Assembly: GCA_029379385.1 (NCBI GenBank)
Contig: CM055605.1
Coordinates: forward strand, 13,303,001-13,367,000
Reading direction: 5' to 3'
Source of the DNA: Quillaja saponaria
Taxonomy: Eukaryota; Streptophyta; Magnoliopsida; Fabales; Quillajaceae
DNA: 64,000 nucleotides
Shown here: positions 48,387 to 60,112 of the stretch, piece after piece
Layout of the letters: the number at the start of each line of letters is the position of its first letter
Position numbering within the stretch: the stretch's first letter is position 1
Translations under genes and position numbers: made by a program
Notes under the pieces: generated by a model
Database searches by the model: none
Seen by the model: the letters and a program-made list of their open reading frames with translations, nothing else
Told to the model about the DNA's origin: nothing

Positions 48387-49149
48387 ATGGCTCAAGGCTG
48401 CCATGCCCACTCTCTTGCAAATTGTAACATTATAGCTTACAGAGGCTTTGAATTGATCCCTCATCAACATGAAAAATTATGATATTATTGAACCCTATCA
48501 TTGGAATCAATTTTGTGCTACACCTTGATATATGGTAGTTCCATTAATAAGGGAGTTCTATGCTAATGGTTGTGACTATAAGCATAGCAAAGTATTTGTT
48601 CGTAAGTATGAAGTTCTTTTTGACAACCACACCATCGACAAAGTCTTTGGCAAACTGGATATTGAAGATGATGTGTTTACCTAGCAAGAGGATTGACATT
48701 AGTAGCCTCATTTTTACTAATATCATCAAGTGTACCGGCTTTAACACCAAGGAAGGCCTTTGGTTTCCTTGTTTAATCACTAAGTCATGTATCTGCATTG
48801 ATGTGCACTATGACAATAATGATGAGTAGTTGTAGCCTAAAGGACCCATTGATAAAACAGTTATGGCCTACCTCCCTCTTCTTACAAAGAATTTGGTTAG
48901 GGGTAGTTGTTCTTCCACACCACAACTATCTCAGCCTTCTAGGGCCTGGCCATCTAGGCTATTGACTTTTACTTAACGGAGGAGTGGGTAAAGAGACTTC
49001 ATGAACATCAGCAGAGTTGCCTTAACTCTGTGGCAGAAATGCAGCTTGTGTGCTCTGCACACATGGGCGTTGTCATGACAACCTTCCCAACTCTCTCGGA
49101 CCCACAATTCTTTGATAACATAGAGGAAGACAAAGAGGAACAGGATTAG
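48387..49149 (+). pseudogene. Plant-transposon-protein ORF (PF20167-like), copy 1
   Basis: Translation in shifting frames gives AYRGFELIPHQHEKL, VVPLIREFYANG, FVRKYEVLFDNHTIDKVFGK, DISSLIFTNIIKCTG, LWFPCLITKSCICIDVH and an acidic end before TAG at 49147-49149. The motif (V)REFYAN followed by VRG..V.FD...IN..YG marks a domain often annotated as putative plant transposon protein. In this window it always sits 3' of the Athila-like integrase. Function unknown. Confidence 0.75.
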
Positions 49150-50604
49150 GCACTTTTGCCTTGCTTCATTGTTAGGGGAGTTTCCTTTTCTTACTTTATT
49201 TTTTGTTATTTTATTCTATTAAGTACAATGTCATGCATAAGTTTAGGGGTGTTTGGTGTGATTTATGCTTTTGAGTGGTTTATGTTACTAGTACTTAAGT
49301 TCTTGGTGTGCCTAAAGGTTGTCAAGTTGTGGGAGTAATTTCCAAAAAAATTCCATGGGAGACCGTGCCATAGCTAATATAAACTCTTTGTGAAAGTACA
49401 AGATTAATAAATGGAGATTTATGAACTTCTTGAAGGGCAATCACCTCAAGATCTTCATCTACCTTGACAATGCCACTTGAGCACAACCAAGTCAAGCTGA
49501 GGACTTTAAAACTAGGAATCTTGGGAGGCAGCCCAAGTTCGTAAACCTTTTTCCTCATTTATTTTTCTTACTTTTAGTTTTAATGTGCTAAACTCACTTA
49601 GCCATTGCCTTCATTTATTTAGGAAGGAGCCATAAGCAAGGAAATTAGTCATAAGCCTCAAGGCTGCAATGGTCACTACCCCCATATCGTGGCGCCTCAT
49701 GCCTAAATTCCAGGTAAGCTAAATAGAGAGGTAGGCGTTGTGGTGTACCATAACCTACCACTGCAGTACCTATCCCCCTGTTGAAATTGAATTAAACTCC
49801 AAAGGCACAGTACCATGGCCTTACATCAACATATGCCATGGCACCCAATAATACATAATTAACTCCTTAAGTCAGATAGTTTAGGGCCGTGATGCCACCA
49901 AACTTAGAAAAATAGACTGAAGTCCAAGAGCTTGACATCTCGGTGCCCATGCTAGTGGCTTTGCGGCATTCGAAAAATACAACTTCTAGGTTTTACACTG
50001 AGAGCTTTGCGTCGCGGCATCCACCTTTGAACACTACGATGCCAAATCCCATGTTTTCAAAATTAAAAAAATAAAATAAAATTAGGGCTAGGTGTTGTGG
50101 TGCCATATCTGGTTTTCACTTTTAAAACACAAAAATCAGACTTACTATGGCATACAAACACAAACCTAAGGCATTTTTCTCTCAAAATCAAATCTTTAGC
50201 CAAAAAAAAAAAACCTAAACCCTTGATGCCACTCAATTTTCAAGATCAAAGCCTTTATTCGTCCCTATTTCACTCGTTCTTAGAAATTCGATATACCAAG
50301 TAAGTGGTTCTTGCTTTTCTTTCTGTGAGTGATTTTATGCAATATGTTGAACTCTTGGACAATTATTTGGTTCATTATGCATAGACTATTCATTTAGGTA
50401 TCCTATTTGTGAGTTTTTAATATTCTCACGTATATTTACTTGGGTTACTGTTACATGGGATTTGCGTTTCGGGTTAGAATGTATATACTCACATGGTTAA
50501 ATTGATTTATTTTTTTGGTTTGGGTATGCATTGTGCTTTAATATCCTCCCGTCCCCATTCATTATATATTTGGCATGATACAATTAAATGTGGAATAGGT
50601 TTTT

Positions 50605-50617
50605 GGGGGGGGGGGGG
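50605..50617. repeat. Poly-G run
   Basis: 13 consecutive G in AT-rich DNA. Length may be affected by sequencing. Confidence 0.9.
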
Positions 50618-50819
50618 TGCTCATAAGTTGATATTTGTTGACAATTGGGATGCATGTATTGTAATGGTTGAATATCTTGTTTTTGCTTGAGATGACAAGA
50701 TAATGGGTATGATATTGTTGCATATGTGTCTGAAAGCCTTTTTAAATTGTTGGGCTGTGGTTGACTTGTTAATGAGACATTTGTAGGGTTTGGGTTTTGT
50801 TGTTTCTGCTGGCACCTAA

Positions 50820-51300
50820 GCGTGCCTGCACTGCCACTGCCTCTGGGCCTCATCATAATCCCACAAAAGACATGTCTCACGAGTCAGAAGGAAGATATAG
50901 AAAAAGCATGTTAAACAAGAAGACAATGTAACAGAGGATTTGCACTAATAAGGATATACTTCCCGTTTATTCATTACATAATTGACACTTTAATGGGGGA
51001 AGCTATATGATTTACCCATCTGGGACTTCTAAGCCAACATACTTAAGCAGGTTGATGGGCATGCATTTGTACGTGGATGGATGGTAGCTTTTGACAGCAA
51101 GACCATCAATAATTATTACTAGGTCCCTAGTTTTGACAAGGACAAGAATGTGCATTATGCATGAGGACAGGTCAACACTGAGGTAATTGACTCATTATGT
51201 TACCCCAGCTCCTGCTAGAAAATGACAAATAGGGAGCTGATTCACTTCAGGGCCAACCAGATAGAAGCAATATCCCGGACATGGTATAATAGTTGTTTAA
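50820..51300 (+). pseudogene. Plant-transposon-protein ORF (PF20167-like), copy 2
   Basis: Pieces in three frames: SESEGRYRKSML-like start, HAFVRGWMVAFDSKTINNYY (about 51060-51120), VPSFDKDKNVHYA, EVIDSLCYP and NRELIHFRANQIEAISRTWY (about 51225-51285). This is the same domain as copies at 48.4 and 57.7 kb, but more diverged. Stops and frameshifts are frequent; it ends abruptly near 51300. Confidence 0.72.
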
Positions 51301-51513
51301 CAAGTTTTAATTTCATTGATTCATAGTTGTTGTTTTAAGTATGATTTTGAGCTAATGAACTTGCAAATGTTTATTTTGTGATTTTAGATGTTGAATTTAA
51401 GTGAATGAACATTTGTTAGATAAAATGAAACAAAATTTGCACAAAAGGAGTAAAAGAGGAAGTCAAAAGAGCACTAAATGAAGTGAAGATATGCCAAATT
51501 GGTGCACGGCCCA
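51301..51513. other. Short unassigned stretch before the chromovirus LTR
   Basis: AT-rich, then GGTGCACGGCCCAGGGCCC just before the LTR. These words recall the LTR/spacer of the Athila-like family, so it may be the start of a truncated LTR. Confidence 0.4.
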
Positions 51514-52389
51514 GGGCCCTAACGCCCCCTAAATAGCACTTATTTTACCGACATAGTATGTATTTGTGTCATTGATTGATAACTTGCTTATAGACCTAAT
51601 TGACAAGTTCACTTATACATATACAAACTTAAATAGTGCAATTTATTTGATATGTACATTCATGGGTAACATAAAAAAAACCTGTACACATTTGACATTT
51701 TAGGACTATATGTGCTAAGTTAAAAGTGTACATGTATGCTTGAAAATGTCTTAGGTGGCTCAGAAACATTCTAGTATAAGGAAATAAGGAGAAAGGTTTA
51801 GATATTAGGCATTTAGAATGATTAAGGAAGGTATTAATGGATAAGAAAATAGAAAGTAAAATATAGAAATAATGTCATAGTTTATACTCGTATACATTGA
51901 CTAAACTATATACTAATATATATAATTAAGGTGAGAGTGCATGTATAATATTTAGATATATGCAGGTAATGATATGTTGACTTAAAAACTATTAAAATAT
52001 TGATAAGTGGAGGATTAGGTAAGGGTAAATGATATTTTAATGGCTTGGTAGGGGGTAATTTGGGTATTCCTATCCTATCTTTCTCTTAAAGTCTCACAAT
52101 CATCATTTCTTCTTCTTTACTTCCATTTTTTTTCAACTAGAGGCTGAGAAATAAAGAGTTTAGTGAGAGAAAGAAAAAGAGCTTGCATGGAGGACTTATA
52201 GAGCTCAAAATCCAAATTTGCCATAGTAGTTCTTCTTATAATTCACTAAGGATCCTATTACTTAGGTTGAAAGTAAGTTAAATGTGTGAGTTTGGGAGGA
52301 AGAACAAGAGCAACTAGCTTGAAGGAGAAGGGATTGAGAGCAATTCTAGCTAAAGATTTCAAGGGAAATTAAAGGGAACAAAAACTTCT

Positions 52390-53746
52390 TGTTAGATTTA
52401 TCACGCAAGTGCACGTATCATTAACAAGTAATAAAGTGATGAAATAGAGTATTATTCTCACGAGGAATTATCAAACAATGTTAAGTACTAAAATTGAATC
52501 AATCCTAATTTTATCCAAATGATCAAATCTTGAAGTGATTAATTAATTTATCAAACAATGAACTTGATATGAATATATTGAGATGAACATAGACACTTGG
52601 CTTAATTTGCATTTATCATATAATGCTTAGATTCACGGTATCATGGTATTAACAAAGGATTCTAATTCAATTATAAGAATCTTTTGGATTACTTATAATT
52701 TTACCTTAATAAATCAATTTACTATATGTCTATGAGAATTAAATTATACAAGATTTATTAAGATAAAACGTTATTTGATTATGCATGGCATATGAGTATA
52801 TGTCTATTCTATATGCAAATCAAATTCAACTATCCAAGTGAATGAATTCAAACATGTATTATATCATTCAAGACTAAATTAGATTTCATTTGACAAAGTT
52901 CCTCTAATTTACCATATCAATCTAATTGGAGATCAATCAATTAGAAGCAATAAGCATAGAATGATATACATAACAGAAATACCATAATCTAAGCAATCCA
53001 TGAATAAAATAAAGTCAAATTACACGAGTTCCATTGCAATCCTAGAATGGGAATTAGTACATACAAATAGAATTAGACATGATTTCAAATAAACAATCCA
53101 TTCAGAATATACAAGGAACTAAGAAGAAGGGAAGAAAAATATAAAATTTGTGAAGGTTATATCCAATCTTCAAGCTCTAGATCCCCTTTCTCCTCTTGCT
53201 CCTTTTTGTCTCTCAAGTCTCCTCCTCTCTATAGAAAAAATATTTCCTTCTACCTAAACATCATTGCCCTCAAGATAGACACTTAAAAGCTGAGTTTTTC
53301 AGGCAAATTTCGGCCAAAAAGGTGAATCATATTGTGTTGGCGCCGTGGTGCCAACTACCTAGTGCCACAATGCTGACACTAGAGAGCAATGGCATCACGA
53401 CATCGACTTTCTGGCGCCATGGCACCAAGCAAGGCACTTAGCCATTTTGTGTTGCAGTTCCAATTTTTCATGGTCTAGGCACCAGATGAATTGGATTTTT
53501 ATCCCTTATGCATTTGATCCTCAAAATTGACTTAAAGCTTTAGACCTTCAAAACACAACCAAAATCAGTTAGGATTAGGACTTTAATCTGAGAGCAAACT
53601 CCACATTAAAAACATGTAAACTCAATACAAAAGACAATAAACTACAAAATAAGCTAAAACTAACAAAATTGCAATGCAAAACTCAAGAATATAGCTAAAA
53701 TGAATGTATAATGAGAAGTAATATAAGTTCTTTTAAGAACTTATCA
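52390..53746 (-). mobile_element. Athila-like solo LTR (copy D) inside the chromovirus LTR
   Basis: 1357 bp, minus orientation, TGTTAGATTTATCACGCAAG at the left and AGAACTTATCA at the right. It matches copy C throughout, including GGCGCCGTGGTGCCAAC and GGCGCCATGGCACCAAG in the middle. Chromovirus LTR sequence continues on both sides. I found no clear target-site duplication. Confidence 0.88.
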
Positions 53747-55274
53747 AGGTGTTAGAGTTTGGCTTAGGAAAATCTAAGAATTTGTTACTAGTTTCAACTT
53801 AAGGCATGTTTTCATGCATTTCCTACTAAATTTCTTTATTTCTATGAAAATGCTTTCTTTTCTACTATTAAATAATCTATCCCAAAGAAAGGAATATTTG
53901 CATGTTTGATGATGAACGGGCAAGAAGTGGCTCAATTTAATTGTTTTTGACGTAAATTGCATATTTTGTACGAGTAAATTGTTCTTGACCATGTGTTGGC
54001 TCAAGAAGTTCAAACACTCAAGAAATATTCAAACTCTAGTGTGGATCTATATCTAGTTGAGATTGAATGGTCGTGTATGTAAGAGCCTTGAATTGTAGGC
54101 TAATTACCTCGATTTGCATTTGGGATCAAGAATTATTTTACTTATGGTACATGTATGTAAAAATTAGTTTCACCTCCCTTATTCCTTAACTACACATTAA
54201 GTATTTCCTTTGTCAAAATAAAATGTATGGTTGGTGCTGAGATTTTTTTGTCTCACAGTTTGTAAAACTCTTGTGTGCAGATTGATAGGTTCTCAGGTTT
54301 AGTTTGGACATTATGATTGTATTATGTTTCCAACATCACTATGCGTTTTATGCAACCTTCCATGAAGGTGTGATATATGTGGAGTATTGGCAAGTTTGGG
54401 AGGGTTATTATGATGAAGTCTATCCTTTGGCTATGGTGTACCCTTCGCCTATGATAGAGTAATTAGAGTTATAAGCCATGCTTTTGTTTTGGTTAACAGT
54501 TAGGAACATTGGATGTAATAGGTCTAAAAGAATGTAATGAAATGTACCTATGTAAATGTTAAGTATGAAAGTGAAGAGGCCGAGCCTCTATGTTAGTACA
54601 TTTCACCATGTTAAATTTGGTATTGAGTGAGAGGTGTTATCGGTATACAAGTTTAACAAAGAGAAGCTTTTTGTAACTTAAGCCAAGAAATTGGACATAG
54701 GTCCTTATGGTGATGTAGAAAATGTCATGTAAAAGAATTTATACCTTTATATAAACATGTTGAACAAATTGAGTATTATCAAGGTCACTATCACTATCAA
54801 TAACAAAATAGTATATGTATATATATAAATATGGGTACTATATGACTTTTGTACTTTTAAAGTAAATATATCCTCTTACCTATTATCACCTAATATATAA
54901 TTTAATTAACTCAATCTTCTAAGTGTGACAAGGAACCAACTTGTGGCTAAGACACTAACAAGGAAGAAGACTTTACCTCTTTATAACAAGAAAGTATTCA
55001 ATAAAGTGTACAGAATAATAAAGCTAAGTAGATTTCCATTCTTTACTGAAAAGGAAAAATTAAATATACTAAGTTAGTAAATTATCAATGATGTAAACTC
55101 ATAATACCTAATAAGAATTAAGCCTACCAACTATATCTAAAACTTTCAAGTTTATGAAGTCTCCTTAATAGATATGAAACCTCCTAGTGGCTTGTTATAT
55201 TGATGAACAAGAATATAAGCAAATAAAAGAACAAGAAAAAAGTTCAGACTACATGATTAATGAGTACTTTTACA

Positions 55275-55298
55275 ATAATAATAATAATAATAATAAAT
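55275..55298. repeat. (AAT)n microsatellite
   Basis: About eight ATA/AAT units in the U5 side of the chromovirus 5' LTR. Confidence 0.9.
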
Positions 55299-55425
55299 AC
55301 AAAGAATTCCTACTTAACTTCTTTAAAGAAATTTTCTAATTTTCTAATTATCTAAGTTCTCACTAAATTTCACACATGCTTCCATTGCTGCACTAATCAG
55401 AATCATAGGAACATAAGGTGTTACA

Positions 55426-55445
55426 TATATAGTATCAGAACAATG
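55426..55445 (+). promoter_or_regulatory. Chromovirus primer binding site
   Basis: TATATAGTATCAGAACAATG directly follows the LTR end TGTTACA. Family elements have TGGTATCAGAGC, complementary to the 3' end of initiator tRNA-Met. Two or three bases have changed. Confidence 0.65.
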
Positions 55446-55660
55446 TTAGGGACATTGCTGGGTAGAAAATATTGTATTTGTGGTACTACCAATACTCATT
55501 ACATGTTACATATTCCATTGATATGTTATTAAGTGCTGAGTGCTATATGTGTGTAAGTAGATGATTTTATGTGTTTGAGTAGGAAATATAGCATACTAAG
55601 CGACAGTAGAATAGTCTATAATGAATTAAGCCTAAAGGTGTGTTGTGTGTGCATTCCAGA

Positions 55661-56690
55661 ATGGCTCTAGAGAAAAGAACTCAAAGTGGGATCTTGGAAG
55701 GCATACTTAATGAATTAGAGGGAGTGTCTGGGCTAATGAGGGACTAGTTAAGAGCCCAAAATGCTACTGTTAAGGCTATAGTGGCAACCACTGCTACTGC
55801 TAATGCTGTAGCATATGCTAATACTGTAGCAGGCTTAAATGAACTAAGGAGGCTTGAACATAGTCCAAGAGAAATAGGAGCACTCATGGACTACTTCAAG
55901 AGGGCAAGTCCACCTAGTTTCTTAGGAAATTGTGATTACACTATAGCCGAGAGGTGGTTAAATCAATTAGAGAAGATCTTTAGAGTTATGAGATGTAAGG
56001 AGGATGACAAGTTGATCTTAGAAACATATATGGTAGAAGGGAGGCAGAGTACTAATGGCAAAGTACAGAGAGGCTATTGATGGCAAGAGGGGAAGAATTA
56101 ACTTAGGAAAATTTTAATGGGGCATTCCATAGGAAGTATTTTCCTAAGAGTGTGAAACAAGACTTAAAAGCTGAGTTCAATCAAATTCAGCAAGGGAATA
56201 GAAGTGTCGTAGAGTATGAGTAGAAATTTGAGGAACTATTTAAGTTCTCTACTTATCTGTAAACTCACTATGATGATAGGTGGAAGGCTGACAAGTTACA
56301 GTGAGGATTGAATCTTAATGTGAAGGGTACAGTAGCTACACTAGAGATTGATAACTTTGCTTTATTGATAGGAAAGAGCAAAATTGTTGAGATGATTATC
56401 ATTAAGGAAGAGGCAGAAAGGAAGAGGAGGTGTGAGACCTCTAAGAGGTTCGGGGAAATGGAGAATAATAAAAGTAATAAGAGGGCAATTGGGACTGGAG
56501 GTGTGAGACCAAACCAATGGCAGAATAAGGGTAATAAGTGGGAAGTCATTCTAGAGTAGAGAGGCAATGTGATAGATGTAAGAAGTTTCATAGCGACAAG
56601 CTTTGTCAAATAGGGACTAACAAGTGCTTCAAGTGTGGAAAGGAAGGGCATATAGGCAGGTTCTGCCCAGAGCTAGGTGATTAAAGAGCA
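55661..56690 (+). pseudogene. Chromovirus gag pseudogene
   Basis: ATG at 55661 (MALEKRTQSGILEG). Capsid blocks: LNELRRLEHSPREIGALMDY, FKRASPPSFLGNCDYTIAER, WLNQLEKIFRVMRCKEDDKL (55850-56015), then in other frames EFNQIQQGNRSVVEYE and GLNLNVKGTVATLEIDNFAL, and a CCHC knuckle KCFKCGKEGHIGRFCPE at about 56624-56675 (all four zinc ligands kept). Gag forms the particle that packages element RNA. Stops at about 55747, 56079 and 56221, with frameshifts between, break it. Confidence 0.9.
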
Positions 56691-56699
56691 CCTAGGAAA

Positions 56700-57168
56700 A
56701 CTAATAGCTTCAGGTAAGGTGTTTGCTTTGAATTAGAAAGAAGCACAAAGAGATGATGATGTCATTCTAGGTAAGTGTTTGCCTACTGGTCAGGAAGTGA
56801 TTGCTTTGTTTGACACTGGAGCTTCACACTCTTTTGTTTCTACTAATTATGTTAGAAGACTTGAGTTAGAAGTATGCACTATGCTATACAAATTGTTGGT
56901 TGAGACCCTAGTAGGCAAATCTTTGTGTGTAAGTGATGTATGTAAATTTGTTGAACTAAAGGTTCAAGGTAGACTAAGTTATCCTATGGTTTGTCTACCT
57001 ATGGTAGACTTAGAGATAATCCTGGGAATGGATTGGTTACAGGAGCAACAAGCAGTGGTAGACTGTAAGAATAGGAAAGTTATTTTGCTTGAAGTACTGA
57101 GTTATGAACCTAATTTGAAACCAAATTCCCTAGTCATTTATGCCTTGCAAGCCAGGAAGATGGTTTAG
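56700..57168 (+). pseudogene. Chromovirus aspartic protease
   Basis: Open frame 56779-57168 with ALFDTGASHSFVSTNYV, which keeps the catalytic D-T-G, and LPMVDLEIILGMDWLQEQQA, the conserved second half (ILGMDWL). The following stop at 57166 separates it from RT. The protease cuts the polyprotein. The catalytic motif itself is unbroken in this otherwise dead element. Confidence 0.9.
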
Positions 57169-57195
57169 CAAGGGTGTATAGGGTACCTAGCCTTA

Positions 57196-57665
57196 TTGAC
57201 TGAAGTAAAAGAAGAAAAGAAGGAACTAGAACAAATTCATGTAGTCAAGGATTTCCCTGAAGTCTTCCCACAAGATTTGGCTGGATTACCACTTGAAAGG
57301 GAAATAGAATTTATTATTGAGACTCTGCCAAGCACCACCCCTTTATCCAAAGCTCCATATAGGATGACACCTGTAGAGCTCACTGAACTTAAGAAGCAGT
57401 TATAAGAGCTACTAGGTAAATGCTACAAAAGGCTTAGTACCTCACCTCGGGGAGCACCTGTACTCTTTGTGAAGAAAAATGATGGAACCTTTAGGCTATG
57501 TATAGACTATAGGCAGCTCAACAAAGTCAACATAAAAAACAAGTATCCACTGCCTAGGATAAATGACTTGCTTGATCAATTGCAAGGAGCTGTTGTGTTC
57601 TCAAAGATTGATCTGAGGTCAGGGTATCACCAATTGAGGGTTAAGCCTGAAGACATTCCTAAGAT
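57196..57665 (+). pseudogene. Chromovirus reverse transcriptase, N-terminal part
   Basis: DFPEVFPQDLAGLPLEREIE (57250-57310), KAPYRMTPVELTELKKQL, a stop at 57403, [60 protein letters not shown], ending IPK at about 57663. The catalytic YxDD region is absent here and is not found after the insertion either. The following bases belong to the inserted Athila-like element. Confidence 0.92.
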
Positions 57666-57721
57666 GTGGGGTATCTATATATACATTGTGCATCTTGTGC
57701 TTTCGAATTAAGAGTATAGCT

Positions 57722-58772
57722 ATATCTCCAAAGAGATCAAGGGGTGGTTCTAGTGCTACACATGACCACACTAAATTTGTGTTTAAAGAAGCTTAAGGAT
57801 GGTTTGCACACTCATTTATAAACCAAAGTATATTTGCTGAAAGAGGATTTAACTTGATGCCGATGTTCCATGAGGAAATCTATGACAATATCGAAGCCTC
57901 TAATTGGGGGAAATTTTGTGAGTCACTAAAATGGGCAGTTGTACCTTTAGTAAGGGAGTTTTATGCTAATGCCCCAATCACAAGAACGGTAAGGTATTTG
58001 TTCGTGGGCGACAAGTTCCATTTGATAGCTATATCATTAATACTGTTTATGGGTTGTAAGACATTAAAGAAGATGAGTACACTCCGTTTGTGGAAGGTAA
58101 GGCAAATTTGGATGAGGTTATCTCTTTTTTATGCAAGGATCAAACTATATGGAAATTGTCTAAATGCAAGCCAATTTCTTTTCGGGGCAATGCAATGAGC
58201 AGGTATGAAAAGGCTTGGTTATTATTCTTGTCTAACAATATGTTACCTTGTATGCATACCAGTGATGTCACCAAGGAAAAAGCTATTTCTTGTATTCCAT
58301 TCTTACCAGCAAAAGCAATGATATTGGGAGCCTAATTTTTTTAAATATCAAGTGTACCATCTCCCAAACAAAGGAAGGACTTCAATTTCCATGTTTGATC
58401 ACTGTTTTATGTGTTCGGGTTGGTGTGCACTTTAACAACAATGAAGAGTTGATGTAACCCAAGGGAAATATTAATAAGACTGTTCTTGCTCACCTCCCAA
58501 TTCATAACAATATGTTGGTAGGAGGTAGCTCATCTTTAGCCCTATAACCATCTTGGCCATCTACAACTTGGCCATATAGGCCTAGGACTTTGACTCAACA
58601 TATGGAGCAAGTAGAAAGACTCCAAGAGCACCAACAAAGTTACCTCAATGTTATGGCACAAATGTAGGGCGTGTGTGCTGAACAAATGGGAGTGGACATG
58701 ACTACCTTTCCACCCTACTTGGATCCTCCTTTCTTTAACAACTTGGTGGAAGATGAAGATGAAGAGGATTAG
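57722..58772 (+). pseudogene. Plant-transposon-protein ORF (PF20167-like), copy 3, best preserved
   Basis: Starts SPKRSRGGSSATHDHTKFV (the ATG is changed to ATA), then IFAERGFNLMPMFHEEIYDN, WAVVPLVREFYANAPITRT, in a second frame KVFVRGRQVPFDSYIINTVY, DEYTPFVEGKANLDEVISFL, CKDQTIWKLSKCKPISFRGN, AWLLFLSNNMLPCMHTSDVT and, after another shift, an acidic end EDEDEED before TAG at 58770-58772. About 350 codons in all. Full domain of unknown function; the basic start (KRSRG) and acidic tail are visible. Two or three frameshifts. Confidence 0.82.
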
Positions 58773-60098
58773 GCATTTTTCAGCTTTTCAGGGAAGTTCT
58801 TTTTCCTACTTTATTTTTTGTTTTTTGATTTTTGATTTTTTTATTCCATTAAGCACAATGTTATGTTTAAGTTTAGGGGTGTGTTATGTGTTTTTCGTTG
58901 CTTTATGTTGTTGGTGTTTAGGTTGTTTAGTTGTTGTTTATGCTTACATGTGTCGTTGTTTTAGTGTGTCATTTGGTTAAAGATGCTATTATACTATTAT
59001 GATATGATTCGCCCATCCTATGATAAGAATTTTGTTATCATATAATCTTGACACTTGCATTTCAATTTTTGAGTTAGTAGCATTGTAAGGTGTGATTTCC
59101 AACATTCATTATGCACTTGGTCTTTTAATTGGGATTGTGTTGCTTACTTAAAAATGGTTTATGCTTAGCATATCCTTGTTTGGTTTAGAACACTAGAATT
59201 TGCTTGATTCTCTTTTGAGGCGAAATCCTAGATGAAACCAAGTTAAGGAGAGGATTTAGGCCTTTCAAGCTAACCTTGTTTATTTTATATCCTTTGTACA
59301 CCCCTTTGAGCTTATTAAGCCTTTTCTTGGTCACCCACATTATTGCTTTTATTGTTTGTTGTGAAATCAAATTTTGAACCCTTACTCTTAAGAAATTGGT
59401 CCTTTTAGATACATATTGAGCCATGCAAAGTAAAGGAGAAAAGTGAAGGTTGAAAAAAGAAAAAAAAAAAAAAAAAAAAGAGAAGAAAGAAAGGAAAGTA
59501 TAAACAGATGTGCCCTTTGTGCACTCCAATTATTCATATAAGACATATTAAAGTTTAGGGATGTGACAAATGTGTGAAAGTACAAGCAAAAGAATGAAAA
59601 GTTTGAAGTGGAGGTTGAAAGAAAAAGAAAAGAAAAAGAAAAAGAGGAAACATCAAGTCAAAATGAAGTAATGGGATGTATAAAAGCTCTTCAAGGTCTA
59701 GAATGATTTAGGTACTTAGGGTAACTTATGCTTATTTTTCTTATTCATACTGTTACCCTAGCCTACATTAAAAGCTTTATAAAGACCTATTGATCCTTAA
59801 CTTAGTAGAGTTTACATTAATGGAGAGAGAGTTGAAAAGCAAACTAATGGGGTCTGAATGCTAAGCGGGATGTTGAATAGGCATAAACTTATCTGGGTTG
59901 CATGCAATTCAAGATAAAAGATCAATTATACACACACACACACTTGGAAATCCATTTTAGAATGATGCTTGCTTTTGAGTTAAACATGAGTTTGAATGAT
60001 ACCTTGTGGTTGAAAATGAGTTAAGATTCAGTGAAACTTTTGAGGATATTATGGGGACATCATTATTTTACTTTTATGCTTGAGGACTAGCATAATCT
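58773..60098. other. 3' spacer of the Athila-like element
   Basis: Non-coding. Contains AAGCACAATGTTATGTTTAAG with TTTAGGGGTGTG (58850-58885), as in fragment 1 at about 49222. It also holds an A-rich tract at 59453-59480 and a CA run at 59929-59941. Confidence 0.65.
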
Positions 60099-60112
60099 TA
60101 AGTTTGGGGGTA
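60099..60112 (+). promoter_or_regulatory. Polypurine tract of the Athila-like element
   Basis: AAGTTTGGGGGTA immediately before LTR start TGATAAGTTC. Primes plus-strand DNA synthesis in the family. Confidence 0.75.

Larger units (their letters stand above)
46917..49335 (+). mobile_element. Athila-like gypsy element fragment 1 (integrase end to 3' leader)
   Basis: Order: integrase C-terminus (46917-47492), the family marker AGGAGACAACCCAAGCG just after the stop, a spacer rich in GTGCCACGG-type words (47640-48040), a plant-transposon-protein ORF (about 48387-49149), then AAGTTTAGGGGTG sequence. It interrupts the LINE ORF1 on the left. On the right it abuts a second fragment of the same kind, without an LTR between them. 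Confidence 0.85.
49336..51300 (+). mobile_element. Athila-like gypsy element fragment 2
   Basis: Starts with the end of an integrase (NFLKGNHLKIF, about 49420-49455), then CTTGGGAGGCAGCCCAAG at 49520, the homologue of the marker at 47537. A long spacer (49560-50330) is full of GGCACC/GGTGCC words. A PF20167-like ORF follows at about 50820-51300. It repeats the gene order of fragment 1, so two insertions or an unequal recombination product lie head to tail. Confidence 0.78.
51514..55425 (+). repeat. Chromovirus 5' LTR (contains a solo LTR)
   Basis: From CCCCCTAAATAGCACTTATT onward the sequence runs parallel to 63557-64000 (TGTAACATCCCCTAAATAGC...). It ends with GGTGTTACA, inverted to TGTAACA. 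The first bases have decayed from TGTAACA to CCTAACG. Removing 52390-53746 leaves about 2.55 kb. A purine-rich 52140-52200 and a CT-rich leader at 52070-52140 fit an R/U5-type region. Confidence 0.85.

Noticed and set aside
56268..56651. 127-codon minus frame with hydrophobic, membrane-like residues
   Set aside because: Antisense of the chromovirus gag; hydrophobicity comes from complementing purine-rich gag codons.
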